A stretch of DNA of 64,000 nt from Desmodus rotundus (Eukaryota > Chordata > Mammalia > Chiroptera > Phyllostomidae): contig NC_071389.1 of NCBI RefSeq assembly GCF_022682495.2, positions 184,869,556 to 184,933,555 of the forward strand, read 5' to 3'. Positions 12,960 to 24,930 of this stretch are shown here, in pieces. Position 1 is the stretch's first letter. Each line of letters opens with the position of its first letter. Below the pieces are notes generated by a model. It was not told the DNA's origin, did not search any database, and was given only the letters and a program-made list of their open reading frames with translations. A program made the translations under genes and the position numbers.

Positions 12960-13520
12960 CCTCAGTGGCAACTTAAGGACAGATTACAAGCAGCCTGGGA
13001 AGCAGGCTCCGTTACCACAGGGGGCCGCCCACTCAGCCTCCTTCTGTTCAGCCATCCAAAAGATGCAGCTGCTAAGCCAGCCAGCCCTGGGCTGCTCTCC
13101 CCCTGCCTCTCCCTTTCACAGGGGGAGCACAGACGTCCCTTGCTCCATCAGGAACTGCTTGGGCTCCCATCCCCAAGTTCTCTAGACTCTCCTCCTCCTC
13201 CCCCTACCCCAGCTGCCTACCATCTCCCTCCCACACCAAGGCCAGCAGTGACTGTGCTCCAAGACTCCCCCTCCTTCCAGGGGGAGGTTTCCATAGCAAC
13301 AGATAATGTTGGTGGGAAGCAGAAATGCTGAACTGCAACTAGTGTTGGGGCTGGGAGGAGGAGGTGAAATGTGGGCCTCTGTGGAGGCTGCAGGATGAAG
13401 AGAGGGGAGCACTCAGGTGAAAGAAGGGGAGAGTGAGGCCAAGTGAGGAGCCCTCCAAGGAAAGAAGGACAGGGAGGCTGGGGGCAGGGGAATGTGCACT
13501 GGTAAGCGGAAATCACTGTG
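12960..13520. promoter_or_regulatory. GC-richer segment with RFX X-box; candidate intronic cis-element
   Basis: GC content is clearly above the flanks, with C-rich plus-strand runs (CCTCCTCCTCCCCCTACCCC) followed by G-rich runs. It contains a 14-bp RFX-type X-box at 13287-13300 and no recognised transposon. A regulatory role is inferred from composition and one motif. Confidence 0.35.
13287..13300. promoter_or_regulatory. RFX X-box motif
   Basis: GTTTCCATAGCAAC fits the imperfect inverted repeat bound by RFX factors (GTTNCC-N2-RGYAAC). The long match makes a chance hit unlikely for any one site. Confidence 0.5.
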
Positions 13521-13632
13521 GTTAGAAAAGTAAGATCAGAGGAAGAAATGGGAGGAAAGACTCAGACACTAATGGAGAATTCTATATATAGTAATTGATG
13601 GAGGGGTTATGTTAGGTAACAAGCTGGGAATA

Positions 13633-13668
13633 GGTGATTTTTAGTTCAAAGGTGATTTTTATTTCAAA
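13633..13668. repeat. 18-bp tandem duplication
   Basis: GGTGATTTTTAGTTCAAA is followed directly by GGTGATTTTTATTTCAAA (17 of 18 identical). Confidence 0.9.
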
Positions 13669-13769
13669 GGCGAGTAGTGTGAGGCAAGAGTGTGGTAACA
13701 AAAAATAGGGGTTTGAGAGCTTAATAAAATATATAAAAGTAAGGATGGTGTACCTGGGCTTGTAAACTG

Positions 13770-13930
13770 GCACCTCGACTTAAGAGTCATGTGTTACTTG
13801 TCTTCTCTGAGCTTTAGTTCGCTCCTTTGTTTGCTCATCTATTAAAACAGGGTTATTGATATCTGCTTTAAGAAATTGTGGGAATCAGGGAAACCAAAGC
13901 ACATGAAGTGGTCACTTATCGTAGGTAAGG
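13770..13930 (+). repeat. MIR SINE remnant
   Basis: TTCTCTGAGCTTTAGTTCGC, GTTTGCTCATCTATTAAAAC and AGGGTTATTGATATC follow the MIR order. Confidence 0.7.
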
Positions 13931-14519
13931 TAGCTATTTTCTTGAATCAGTGTTTGAGGTTGAAGAATAGGATTTCAAAGGGGACTTAGGCTGGATATTT
14001 AAGTTAAAATTCACCAAAAACTATGCACTGCTATATGTTCTCTTTACGCATTTGTTTCAATTTCTCTTATCTCCTGAAGACATGGTGCCGTAGCAATGTT
14101 GAGTTCTAGCCCTTTCATCATGCAAAGGGAGCCGTCCTTTTTCTCATGAATTTCCTATCTGTGCTTTCAAAAAATCTTCTTTAATACTTGCTCATCTCCT
14201 GTCCTATACAGTCAGGACACTATTGCTCTCATGAGCTCTCGTTTCTCTTCTCTCCCCTTAGTCCAAGAGGTGGCTGCAAAGATAGTATTCCATGCTCACC
14301 ATCACGTCAATAGTAGCCCGTCAGCATTTCCTGCACGAAGGGCTGTGTCGTCATTTCCTTCAGGACTCCAAGGCAAGAAGAGTGAGCAAAGTTGTGCTCT
14401 AACCAGAGATGCCTGAAAGTCGGTTTACTCCAGGCTGTCCTTGCTATCTTAGAAGAAGGACATGGAAGCACTAGTGACTAGTCCTCCCCATGCCCCCCTG
14501 TCCTGACACTGGGACAATT
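13931..14519. other. Unassigned intronic sequence
   Basis: A pyrimidine-rich CTCCCCTTAG at about 14255-14264 on the plus strand looks like an acceptor. No plus-strand gene is known here and the downstream ORF (14231-14416) has no recognisable content. Confidence 0.4.
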
Positions 14520-14745
14520 AGAGCAATGATGATGACTAACACTTGAGCGTGCTGTTCCAAGTGCTTGACATGAATGGACTCCCAAACCTCACCTTAACCC
14601 AACAGGATTAGGTCGCAGTTACTACCATGCTTGCTTCCACATATGGGAACTGAAGTGTGGAGACATTCAGAAATTTACCCAAAGTTAAAATAGCTTGTAA
14701 ATCTCCAGGCTGGGGTGTGAATTGAGGCACAGTCTATTTATCGTG
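14520..14745 (-). repeat. MIR SINE, antisense
   Basis: Reversed MIR order on plus: CTAACACTTGAGCGTGCTGT, AGTGCTTGACATGAATGG, GGGAACTGAAGTGTGGAGAC and CAGGCTGGGGTGTGAATTGA. Confidence 0.7.
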
Positions 14746-15255
14746 CTTGTCTATGGAAGGAATATCTGGCCTCCTTCAGGAATTGGGGCCTGATGATATT
14801 ACTACTGCTTTTTAGAGATAACTGCTTTTTTCTTCAGCTGGTATCATTTAATGAATAAAGCAGGAATGTGAGAACGTGCCCTTGTTTCTATTTCAAGATG
14901 TGCACTGAGTCCATTGGTTTATCTTTTTTTCCTACTAGATTCCAGTAAAAATTTGGAAAAGGAATAAAATCTCACAATAACAGATATAACTGGAGACATC
15001 TTTATAAGAAATTTCAAAACTCATAAAGAGCATAGAGAAGCACTGAATGGGGCAGTGAAGTGGAGGCAGCTTTAGTTTGGGGTGTTCCCTGAATCAAAAC
15101 AAGGAGCCCAGGTTGCCCATCAGATCCCTAAAGGTTTCAGCCTGAGAGAAAGGTAGGGTAGAGGTAGAGATGGAGACGTGGACTGAAAATGGGGGCAAAT
15201 CAGAGGTCTATTTATGCAACAGTTGCCTCCTTACCCCCAACATGCATACTCATAT
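14746..15255. other. Unassigned intronic sequence
   Basis: No gene or named repeat seen. Confidence 0.45.
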
Positions 15256-15271
15256 TCTCTCTCTCTCCCTC

Positions 15272-15319
<48 letters not shown>
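15256..15319. repeat. Compound (TC)n(CA)n microsatellite
   Basis: A TC-rich run with two CCCTCCC-type interruptions passes directly into about fifteen CA units. It is likely to vary in length between individuals. Confidence 0.95.
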
Positions 15320-15321
<2 letters not shown>

Positions 15322-15749
15322 CATTTATTTCTCTCCTCATGCCAAAAAGAAAATAGATGCTTACTCTCTTAACACATTTGAAAAAAATCTTTCTGGGGAT
15401 AATTAGATCAGCTAGTGAGGTGGTATTTAGGACACCCTGCTCATTATAGGGACACGCTGTTCACTCCAAAGTAAAGAATGCCTAGAAGTAAAAACATGTT
15501 CCTAGGTACACAGAGCTTTCAGTCAGCCTTCCCATTGCGTCTTCCTGAAATATGAACAGCAAACCACAAGCTACCAATCATTGTAGGGTAGCCTGTGGCA
15601 AGACAAGGAACAACCGAGTAAAAAACAAAGCACAAGAGAAAAACTAACTGTAGAGATAATCCGACAAAGGGAATTTCAAAATAAAAACAACTCACCTCTA
15701 ACTGGTATCCCTTGACAAATCCCAAGTAATGTTACATATAAGGAAAAAG
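15320..15749. other. Unassigned intronic sequence
   Basis: No gene or named repeat seen. Confidence 0.45.
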
Positions 15750-17400
15750 AACAGGGTGTTATGAAAAAAGGAGTAGAAAAGAAGAAAGTGCTTTGTGAAA
15801 TTAAACATCCTATTGCCAAAATTTAAAAAATTAATGTAAAAACTGAATGGAATCTCTCAGAGTATAAAATAAAAATAGAAAGGGATGGCGAATGTGGGAG
15901 GAAGGACAAGAGACATTAAGAAATGATTAAGGAAGTCCAATGTTCAATGTCTGTCTAATTTGTAAACAATGTCATGTTTAAAAAAGGCAACAGAAAAAAT
16001 GAAGGGATGGGAATGATCAAATAAATAATTAAAGGTATTGCCCCAGAGTGAATCTTTATATTTAAAGTGCCTAACAAGTATGGAACAGGATAGAAGAGAC
16101 ACCCGCTTAGTCACAGGTCAGTGACACATCAGAACGACAAGAACAAAGAGAAGATCCTGAAAACTTGCAGAGAGAGAGTAGGAGGTCACCAATCAAGGAG
16201 CCAAGGTCAGACTTCTCAACAACCACGCCAACTGCTACAAACACAGTGGAGCACTGTGTGCCGAGCTCTGAGAAAACTGAGATTCAGCCTGGAACTACAT
16301 AGTAAAATACAATGTTAATCAGTCACGGGGGCAGAATAGAGGCATTGTTAGATTCATAAGGGCTTTGAAATTCACCTCTCATGTATTTCTGTACTTTTTC
16401 TTTTAAAAAAAGTTATTTGAGTGTGTGCTCCAGCAATACGAGAAATCGAATCAAGAGAGAAGAAAACATCCAAGAAACAGTGGGTTCAACCCAGGAGTGC
16501 AAAGAAGAGGCAGTCAGACCCAGAGACCAAGTGTGGCTTGGGACAGGAAGACTGGGGGGGCGGGGGTCTGTGGGAAACGTACATCAGAACAATAGATAGT
16601 ATGATGGAGACCATGGAAAACCTAAGGAGAACTTAAAGGCAGGAATGTAAAATAATCATAAATGACAGGAAGAAGAAAATTATTAAAAATGAGTAGGATA
16701 ACTCCCATGTTTGTAGCTCAGGTAACTGCGTGCCTGGGTGTGTGGCCATCTTATCGATGCCCAGCCTCATCGGGGTGGGAGTTGCAGCCCAGGTTTGGAA
16801 TATTCATCCCTGATAAATGCTCCCACACTGCATGAGTGTCATGGAGGCGGAGAAACACTGGGACTTCAAGGCACCACCGCAAGGTTGGACAATGAGGATG
16901 GCAGCAGGGACGGTGCCAGCGCCCAGGTTTCCCTGTTTGCCTGGCAACATTCAGGTCTCTAGTATTATGGGATGACAATAGAAGCCAATACTCATAGCAG
17001 TGGAATTTCATGCTAGCTCTGGCATGGAGTCAAAACTAAGCTGATTTAAAGCATTAAAAACTGATGTTTCATAGCATCTGAGTATATGGGCTAAGATTCA
17101 GTCTGCAACTTGACTGGGGCTGTGGACAGGTAGGAGAGAGAAAAGATGATGGCCTAAGTGAGCTAAAACCTCATCTCTCACATCAGCAGATGAGGTCTGA
17201 AGTTGACAGAGTGAGAACTAAGGACATATGCATGTCACATGGAGAGAACCTCTGGAAGGACCAAGAACAGAACTGCTTAAGGTAATTGCTTCTGGAGAGT
17301 GGGGCTGGGAGTGAGGGGAAGAGTGCAAAAAATTGTTTGCTTTTAAGTTTTATTTGTCCATTTGTTTTGATATTTTAAAAAATATATGTATTACTTAAGA
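15750..17400 (+). repeat. Old L1M LINE 3' region with long 3' UTR
   Basis: Landmarks in L1M 3' UTR order are AAAGAGAAGATCCTGAAAAC, CACAGTGGAGCACTGTGTGC, GTGTGTGCTCCAGCAATACG and AGAAAACATCCAAGAAACAG. At the end come GGTAATTGCTTCTGGAGAGT and a TATATGTATTACTTAAGAA tail. No intact ORF2. Internal gaps are likely around 16.7-17.0 kb. Confidence 0.6.
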
Positions 17401-18404
17401 ACATTTTAAGAAGTATGTTCCCATGGATCCTAATGTCCAAATTCCTTGTTAGAGTGTAGTTGTTTAAATTGCCCTTGCGTCGGCTGTAAACCACCTTAGA
17501 AGAGGGTTAGTAAGTCAAATCATTAACCAGTCACAGGCATCCACCCCCTTCCCCTTTCTCATTTCCAAGAGTGCTCTCTAGAACGCAAGGGAGGAACACC
17601 CGCTTATCGCTGCCATTGTCTTCGTTGCTTACAGGGTAACAGGAAGCAGAGGAGCCTTAATTTATAGCATCTAGACTTTGGCTCTGAAGACTGATATTGA
17701 AATGGTAGGCTCTGATTGCAGCTGTTTAAAGTGCACTGTTTTCCCTGAACCGAGAAAGGTCTTCTGAACCATAAAATGCTCTCTAATGGGATCTCGGACA
17801 CTGACACCAATGTAATTACCATCCCTGGGCTCGGCTTTGCCAAGGCAGCACAGATAATCACCTACTACCACAGGCTGATGATTAGCCAGTCAGTCAGCGG
17901 ACATTGAGTGCTCACCGGGAAGTTCTGTGCGGGTGGCAAGGGGAGAGAAGGCCCTGTAATGACCTTTCCTCAAGGCACTTCGAATGAAAAGGTGCAGAGG
18001 GGGAAAGAAAGCAGAGATTCCCACATACCCCAAGACAAATGAATAAACGTGTCATTCTCAGTTCCACAGAGAGGGCCCTGGAGATCCAAGCGGGATTGGA
18101 AGAAAAACGGACTCTCTCTGATCTGGCCCATGATGATGTCTCTGGTTTTACACACTGGGTTTTTTTGGTTTTGCCCAACTGGGCCCAGATTGCTGCATAT
18201 CTCTGTGAGAATCACATGCTGTTCCATTGGCCTCAAAGGCTGCCCTGTCACTCAGCCTGTCAGCCTGGGAATTTCCCCAGTCCATCAAGTGAGTGTAAAC
18301 CTGACCTCTTCTAGGGAACTTTGCCTGAGTTGCTGGTTTTGAATGCCTCCACCCTACCCTGAATTATAGTTCCAATCAGTTAGAGAGCTGAAGGGATTTG
18401 ACTG
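17401..18404. other. Unassigned sequence with a candidate conserved non-coding element
   Basis: No repeat was recognised over 1 kb. The stretch 17640-17900 is unique-looking and holds several short developmental-type motifs (TTAATTTATAG, CAGCTGTTTAAA, GATAATCACC). No coding frame persists. Confidence 0.35.
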
Positions 18405-18560
18405 TTTTCATGCTTGTTTCTCCGGTACATTGTGAGCTTCCTGAGAGGAGGGACTGGGTATGTTCCTCATTCCAAAGTCATTGGAAAAACACTTAGAACA
18501 CTACCTGGAATATGAGCGCCATAGAAGTGTTTGTCGTCGCCACCATCATCATCAGCAGCA
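18405..18560 (+). repeat. L2 LINE 3' end
   Basis: ACATTGTGAGCTTCCTGAGA, GGAGGGACTGGGTATGTTCC and AACACTACCTGGAATATGAG match the L2 3' UTR. Confidence 0.7.
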
Positions 18561-19164
18561 ATCCTTGTGTTCAGGCGCCTAGCATAAGGACCGGCACAGA
18601 CAAGTGGCAGTGAGCAAAGGTTTCTTCATTTGGATTTTTGGAACATTGCAAACAAGCAGAGCTTTAAAGATGCGGAGGTTGGCAGTAGTCATGGCTCCAA
18701 GGTGAAAGCGAGAACAGTTCCTTTAGATACTAACAGAGCAGCGAGCATCCTTGAAGAAGCAAGGAATCTAACGGGTGAATACGCTTAGTTCGAGAGGGTA
18801 GGAGGGTGTGTAAGATGACAAGAAACTATTGAAAACAGGTTTGCTGTTGGCCTTGAGACAATACACTGGCCCTTATAAATATGGGCTTGCTTGGAGAAAC
18901 ACTTAAGGGAACTCAGGCAACTTCATTTTCTTCGGGATTCTCTAGAAATAGAAGGCTAAGCGGTCTGACCGATGTTTCCATGCTCATTCCCCCCTGCTGT
19001 CTGTACATGTGATATGCACGCGTGTGCTGCCGACTGGGGGAACCTATCTGGGCCCATTAAGTGGTGAGTCATTAATCTGCCTCTCCTTATGGTGCCTGTG
19101 TAGTTTCTGCACAGTTACTGTGCAGGGAGGTAACACTTTCACAGCGGCATTACAGGACTGCTAG
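18561..19164. other. Unassigned intronic sequence
   Basis: No gene or named repeat seen. Confidence 0.45.
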
Positions 19165-19650
19165 GGCTGTGGTCAGGCCAGCCTCTCTTTTGTACTTTGA
19201 GCACCGCATGCATTTCCAATCTCACCACCTTTGTTCACGATTCTATTCAGTATTGTATCATTGGCCTTGTTCTTTAGAGTTCACACAAAACCCACACAAG
19301 CCCACTTCCTCCAGCGGGGCCTCCCTGATCAACCCAGCTCATAAACATCTCTTCCTTCTCAGCACTCACAGAAATTCATAAATTCTAACACTTATTTCTC
19401 CCATAGTTATGTTCAATGCTGTGAAAACATTTACACTGTTGTCCTTTCTTGCTACTTGAATGCGTACTGCTATTTAGCTGGTGGGTATGCTAGCCTTAGC
19501 TCCCTGAATAGACTGCAGGGTCTTTGATAGGAGCCTTTGATTAGGAGCCTCTCTGTGGTCTCCCGCACAATTGGCACAGTTTGATGAGTATAGTAGGTAC
19601 CCAACAGGTGTTTCCTTAGGAAAGAATGGATGACTCTTCCAGGAATCCAT
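19165..19650 (+). repeat. L2 LINE remnant, sense
   Basis: GGGGCCTCCCTGATCAACCC, a CTGAATAGACTGCAGGGTCT block and GTACCCAACAGGTGTTTCCT follow the L2 3' UTR order. Confidence 0.6.
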
Positions 19651-20699
19651 TCAAAAAGGTTTTCCTGAGAGCCCTTCACAGGTGTTTTTCTATTTTCTAC
19701 TTTAGATTGTCCACACATGTTAAAGAATGAAAGATGCAGATTTAAAACACAGATTTATATATTTAAAATGCTACCGTCTTCATCATCTGTGTTTGTTAAT
19801 ATACTTTATAGTATTGGTTAATATACTTTTTATATAGTCTGGATGCATGTTTACTAGTTATTCTTGAGGATAAAACTACTACACTCTTGGGTATTAAAAT
19901 ATTCTTATAAAAATTCATTACCACAATTTTATTAACCATAGTTAATGGAGCTGTTTATCTCTGTGAGCAGGTGGGTGTCCTTAGGTGTTTCTGAGGGAAG
20001 CACTACATGCAACCTAGTCCCTCTGGGGTCCCACAGTGCTGTGCCGACAGCATCGCACCCCTGCACAGGCCCTTACCCTGAAAGGCTCTGTTCTGTGAGT
20101 GTACACGCAGTCGGTTCATCAAGGTCTATGGTGAGAAGAGTGAATTAAGGGGACATAAATTTCCAGCACCCTTTAGAGTTATTTGATATAAGGTCACGGA
20201 GGCAGGAGGGTCTGGGGTATTTCAATGTTCCCAGCACAAATCGCAAAAGCATTTTCCTTGTGTGCAGCTCGGCAAGGGGGCCACAGCAGGGACGCCTCGT
20301 AGCAATTTCTGTGCATCATTGTGCTGCCAGTAATTGCAAAGTGGCTTTACCAGCTGAACGGCACGAGCATCATGTCACCGTCATGATTCATTGCCTGCCG
20401 AAAGCACACAGCCAGCCTTCATTGAATCCCACCCGGACTCTCTGAACCAGGTGGCATTCTCTCCTGCTTGTACCTGGGGAACTGCTGCTCGCGGAGGTGA
20501 AGTGACCAGCCCAGGTAGGAGGGGCCGGACTAAGAGAGCGATTCACAAGGCAGTCACCTTGCTAATTCCTGTTGGGCAGAATGGTTACAAACCTCACGTA
20601 AGCCCTCAATACGGCCCTGTAATCCCACACCCTTTTCCTAGTAAATTCTGTGTCCCACTTTCTGAAATGTCTCTTTAATATCTTCTATATCTTTAAATC
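19651..20699. other. Unassigned intronic sequence
   Basis: AT-rich to about 19.93 kb, then more GC-rich (20.0-20.6 kb) with scattered CpG. The short ORFs have no recognisable domain. Confidence 0.45.
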
Positions 20700-21190
20700 T
20701 TCCACACCCTTATCTCAGAATTTGCTAGAAAACAGAATCCACTGGAGGAAACACACCTCCATATTCTCATCACCCGATAAACAAATCATATGGTCCCCAT
20801 TCCTTCTGCCTCCCCTCCTGTTATTCGCCTCTGGATCCCAAACGGTCTCACTGCTGTTCATTCAGCCAGTCCCTCTTTCTTTTCCAATAGCAACGTCTCC
20901 CATTCCACCTGATTATTCCTTTTCATAGTCAAAGATGACTCCAAGCTCCCCTGTTTCAAAGACCTCCTCTTTGACCTCCAAATCACCCATTAACTACTTG
21001 ATTATTTCTGTTTCCATTCTCAGCCAAACTTCTTTCCAGGGCTGTCTACTCCATCGTCAACCCCATGCACCGTGGCCTCTGTACCTCACTTCACTGAACG
21101 TGCTCCTGTCAAGCTCTCCCGTGGCCTCTGCGCGGCCGAATCCAGTTGGCTACCTCTCTGTTCTCATCTCTTGATCTGTCATCATCATTG
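20700..21190 (+). repeat. Probable L2 LINE ORF region remnant, sense
   Basis: C/T-rich sequence whose blocks (AAAGACCTCCTCTTTGACCT, TTTCCAGGGCTGTCTACTCC) resemble the part of L2 upstream of its 3' third. The call is weak. Confidence 0.4.
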
Positions 21191-21239
21191 TGCCCTATTG
21201 ATCGCTTCCTCATGAAACAAGTTTTGGGGGAAAGATCTT

Positions 21240-21560
21240 TCCACCTTTAGACACGTGACATTGGAGCAGTCAGTACAACAGAGGAAGTGAGAGCTTTTGC
21301 CGTCGTTGGGTAGAAATGAGGTCGCCTAAGGTGAACGTGTGGAGTGAGAAGAGAAGATGGAAATGGCCGAGTCCTGGGAGACAGGCAGAGGCAGGGGCTC
21401 TACGAAGGAGCTGCAGAAGTGGCAGCTACAGGGTCAGGGGATGCCAAGGACAGAGAAGCCAAGGAGGAAGGGAGTGGTCAATCGAAACCAGACCACAGAA
21501 AGATGGTGTCTATAAGTACAGGAAAGAGTGTATTGTATTTGGGAATTAGGAGTTCATTAG
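21240..21560 (-). repeat. Probable L2 LINE remnant, antisense
   Basis: GGAGGAAGGGAGTGGTCAAT and the preceding GAAGGAGCTGCAGAAGTGGC resemble reversed L2 ORF2. The two overlapping 77-aa ORFs here (21316-21549, 21344-21577) are then L2 shadows. Confidence 0.4.
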
Positions 21561-23184
21561 CTGCCATTTATAAATAATTTCAGGATACTGACAGAAGCTA
21601 ATTGTATTCAGGCCTGAATGTACTGAATGGTAGGGCAAGCCAGCTAGGGTAGACATTTGAGAAGCTTGGCTGTGAAGGGAAGAAGGGTGAGCAGGTAGCA
21701 TGCAGAGCAGATACAGGACTGAGGGAGGGAGTTGAAAAAAATCAGGTGATATCTGGCTTGTTCAGAGATTGCAGAGAAGGCTTACCTAATGTTATACCCC
21801 CTGTGCTGGAACTGAAAATAGGACTTATTTATTTTGTGCTCTGAATCAATTGACATAACATACGCAAGTGTAAGAGATTTGAAGACGATAAAGTGCAACA
21901 GGAATTTAATATGGTATTCCTATTTACACTAAGAATAATTACTTACCCGGAAAGATTTTATTTCTTGACTATATAATACAGCTTTCCTTCAAATCTTCCC
22001 CCAAAGAACCTCATTGATATTTATTCTGAAGTTTGTAAACGAATTGCTATGAACGACGTTTTGCTTGCTCCCTTTGGAAAGAGTGAGGGATTTCTGGAGT
22101 AGCTTTTGGCCAGCCTGTCTGCTTCTGTTCCCTTGTTCTGAGCTGGCAGAAGATTAGATGGGCTATATCATTATATAGGCCTCATGAATACTAACTGCTC
22201 AGCTCCTTCTTTACAGGATGATTCCTTTCTGATAAAAGAACATATAAATCCTGTCCAATAAACTTGAGATACTTTAGATTCTAGGCCTCTTATTCCAAGA
22301 TCTCCTTCAAAACTCTGGAAGGACAAACCTAATTCTTCTTGCCAGCCATCTAAACAGACACTGGTGTATAAAACCCAAGGTATTGCACAATGCTTTGGAT
22401 ATGAATCCTCATCATCTTTACTCAGTCTGACAGAAGGTAAAAGTTTAGCAATGTGAAATTTAATTTTGTGGACTCAAGGGGCAGGAATCCACGACCTGAT
22501 ATTAAAAGGCCTGTATTAATTATTCACTGTATTTTTCTCTCCTCCAAATATGCCTCTATGATTTATAAGTACAGACATAAGGGCTCTCCTTTCTCCATAA
22601 TTTTTGAAATCATGTGCTCTTGAATGGATGGGGAGTTCTCAGTGTCTGTGGTGCGCGGGGTACACACAGACCAGGTCCGGAAGTCTGGGGTGGAGGCAGG
22701 GACAGGTGTGCCAGGACCTGTAAAGTATTGTTTCTATGTCTCTCCGGCTTGAATTTTCTTGTGGATAAAATTCTGTAGCAACTTATGATGACGATTCATC
22801 ATGCCTCAGAAAGGATGAGAGTGAAGAAGGGCGAATACTGTCTCCCATGAACACTGGTCCCCTTTGATGCAGTGTCTCCCGTGTACTCTGAATGACTTCC
22901 CCTCAGAGGTCGCACATCAGAGGACAGATCTGACCTGGAGGGACATCTGTGTTTTTGGAGCCCTGTGTACAGAGGGGAGTTTTCTGAGTCCAGACAGCCT
23001 ACTCTCTGCAGGAGGCAAGGTTTTCCATCTCTTTTGACTGTTCCTCTTGGTCCTCCTCTGAATCATCACCCCTCCAGGAAAAAGAAATGCTGACGCTGCT
23101 TTTGTTTGTCCAGAACACATACTTTTCTCAGCTCACCTACGTTATTTGGCCCCAGCAACATATTCAATAGAATATTTTTTTCCC
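21561..23184. other. Unassigned intronic sequence
   Basis: No gene or named repeat seen over 1.6 kb. Confidence 0.45.
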
Positions 23185-23345
23185 TTGGCCTCAGATTGGC
23201 CTGGGTTTGAAACTTGAGTGTTTTGGACCAGGTGTTTAGTTTCTAAGTTTTGTCATTTGTAAAACTAGAATAACACTACATGCTTCATAACACTTATGGG
23301 AGAGTTAATACAAGGTATGTAAAAAAGTAGGGAACAAGTTCTGAC
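23185..23345 (+). repeat. MIR SINE remnant
   Basis: CCTGGGTTTGAAACTTGAGT, TTTTGTCATTTGTAAAACTA and GAATAACACTACATG follow the MIR order. Confidence 0.7.
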
Positions 23346-23489
23346 AAACAGTGTTATTTTATTAAGCTGGTTACATTTCTTTTCTTCTCTATAAAACACT
23401 ACTGATCTAATTCTCTATTCCCTTGGGACTCTTCTATCAGATAGTTATCAACCATAAGGATGGAAAACAAAGTAATATATCTAGTTAAT

Positions 23490-23660
23490 GTGATTTATTT
23501 GGAAACCAGCAGAGCTGCAAAGTAGATTAGAAAGGCCATTGGGCTAGAGAGGTAGGAAGTTCTTAGTTCTGGCCTTGCTGGTTCTCCTGTTCACCAGCAG
23601 TGTGACCTTGTATGTGACTACTCCCACGTGTGAAACTATTATTTATCAGGAAGATTGCAT
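23490..23660 (+). repeat. MIR SINE 5' part
   Basis: GAGAGGTAGGAAGTTCTTAG, GTTCTGGCCTTGCTGG and CACCAGCAGTGTGACCTTGT match the MIR tRNA-like head and core start. Confidence 0.55.
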
Positions 23661-23823
23661 TTATCATGAATGAAAGAGTAACATCAGATTTTTAAAACAT
23701 ATTAAATTTCATGTAAATCTTAATTAGATCGAGTATTTATTGCATGGCCATTAGGGACTGTGCTTGGCAACATGAGGGATAATGAACAAAGGATCCCTAT
23801 GCACACAAATTTGTTGAGTACTG

Positions 23824-24236
23824 TTATGGCTGAACTGGGTTCCCCCAAAATTTACAGGTTGAAGTCCTAATCCCGCATACCACAGAATGTGATCTTATTT
23901 GGAGATAAGGTCTTTACAGAGGTAAACACATTAAAAATGAAGTCACTAGGATGGGCCCTGATCCAATATGACTGGCCCCTTATAAGAAGAGGAGATTTGG
24001 ACACACACACAGAAGATGATGTAAGACGTGGATGTGAGAACACAAGGAGAAGACAGCCATCTCCAAGCCAAGGAGAGAGACCTAGAATAGACCTCCCCCT
24101 CATATCCCTTAGATGGACCAACCTTGCCAACGACTTGATTTTGAACTTCTAGTCTTTAGAACTGTGAGACAATAGATTTCTGTTGTTTACAGCACCTGGT
24201 TTGTGGCACTTTGTTATGGTGGCCCTAGCGCCTACT
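23824..24236 (+). repeat. MaLR-type LTR (MLT1 group), nearly full length
   Basis: It begins TGTTATGGCTGAACTGGGTT and continues with GTTGAAGTCCTAATCCCGCA, TATTTGGAGATAAGGTCTTT, CCCCTTATAAGAAGAGGAG and AACTGTGAGACAATAGATTT. It ends TGGCACTTTGTTATGGTGGC. This is the canonical MLT1 block order. A solo LTR of an ancient non-infectious element, with no coding sequence attached. Two overlapping 87-aa ORFs in it are chance. Confidence 0.8.
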
Positions 24237-24299
24237 CAAAGACCTATGATGTGCCAATGACTGGGAAAATACACACACAAGACACTGCAGTTTCTCTCA

Positions 24300-24930
24300 G
24301 GGGGAGTCAGGTGCAGAAGCACATAGCTCAGCCCCGTATGATGAGCCTGTTCCTGTAGGCTGTGTGTACAGGGTGCCATGGGAGGCCAGTGAAGGACAGT
24401 TGAGCAATACCAAAGAATTTGTTAAAGCCTCCCCAGAAGGAACCTTTGAAGTGGGATTTTGAAGGTAAGAGTTACCCTGGGTCAGACTGAGTGCAGGAAG
24501 GGGGTGCTTGTTCTAGGCAGAGGACAGTGTGTATACCATGCAATGTGTGCAAAGACACGGATTTGTGAGCAAGTGTGGCCTAATTGTAGGACTGGGAGCC
24601 ACTTCACAGGGTCAGAGGTTAAGAGGGTAAGAGGTGAAGCTGGAGAGGTGGGCAGGGTCCAGATCACTAGAGGAAGGCTCCCTGAGGCCTTGAGGAATGG
24701 GCCTTTCTTGAATAGGCATTCGGAGGATATAGACTATGTTAGGCAGGTGGGATGCCGTGAACAGAAGTGCAGGCATACGTTTGTTTGACAGGGAGGGTTC
24801 TGCTCTGGTTAAAGCAGAGGACCTCTGGAGAAGCAGCGGGGATGAAGCAGAAAGGCAAGGAGAAGTAGGATAAAGAAGTCCTTCCAAGGACCAGAAGTAT
24901 GACAAACTGGGAGTGCTTCGAGGGAGGACC
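24300..24930 (-). repeat. L2 LINE remnant, antisense
   Basis: TGTGTGCAAAGACACGGATT, AGCTGGAGAGGTGGGCAGGG and AGATCACTAGAGGAAGG follow reversed L2 order. The 109-aa ORF at 24459-24788 falls in it. Confidence 0.6.

Noticed and set aside
14255..14416. Acceptor-like CTCCCCTTAG followed by an open frame, a possible plus-strand exon
   Set aside because: The only gene recognised is on minus, the frame has no recognisable content and no donor stands out.
15170..15406. 78-aa ORF rich in LSLSLTHTHTH
   Set aside because: It is translated from the TC/CA microsatellite.
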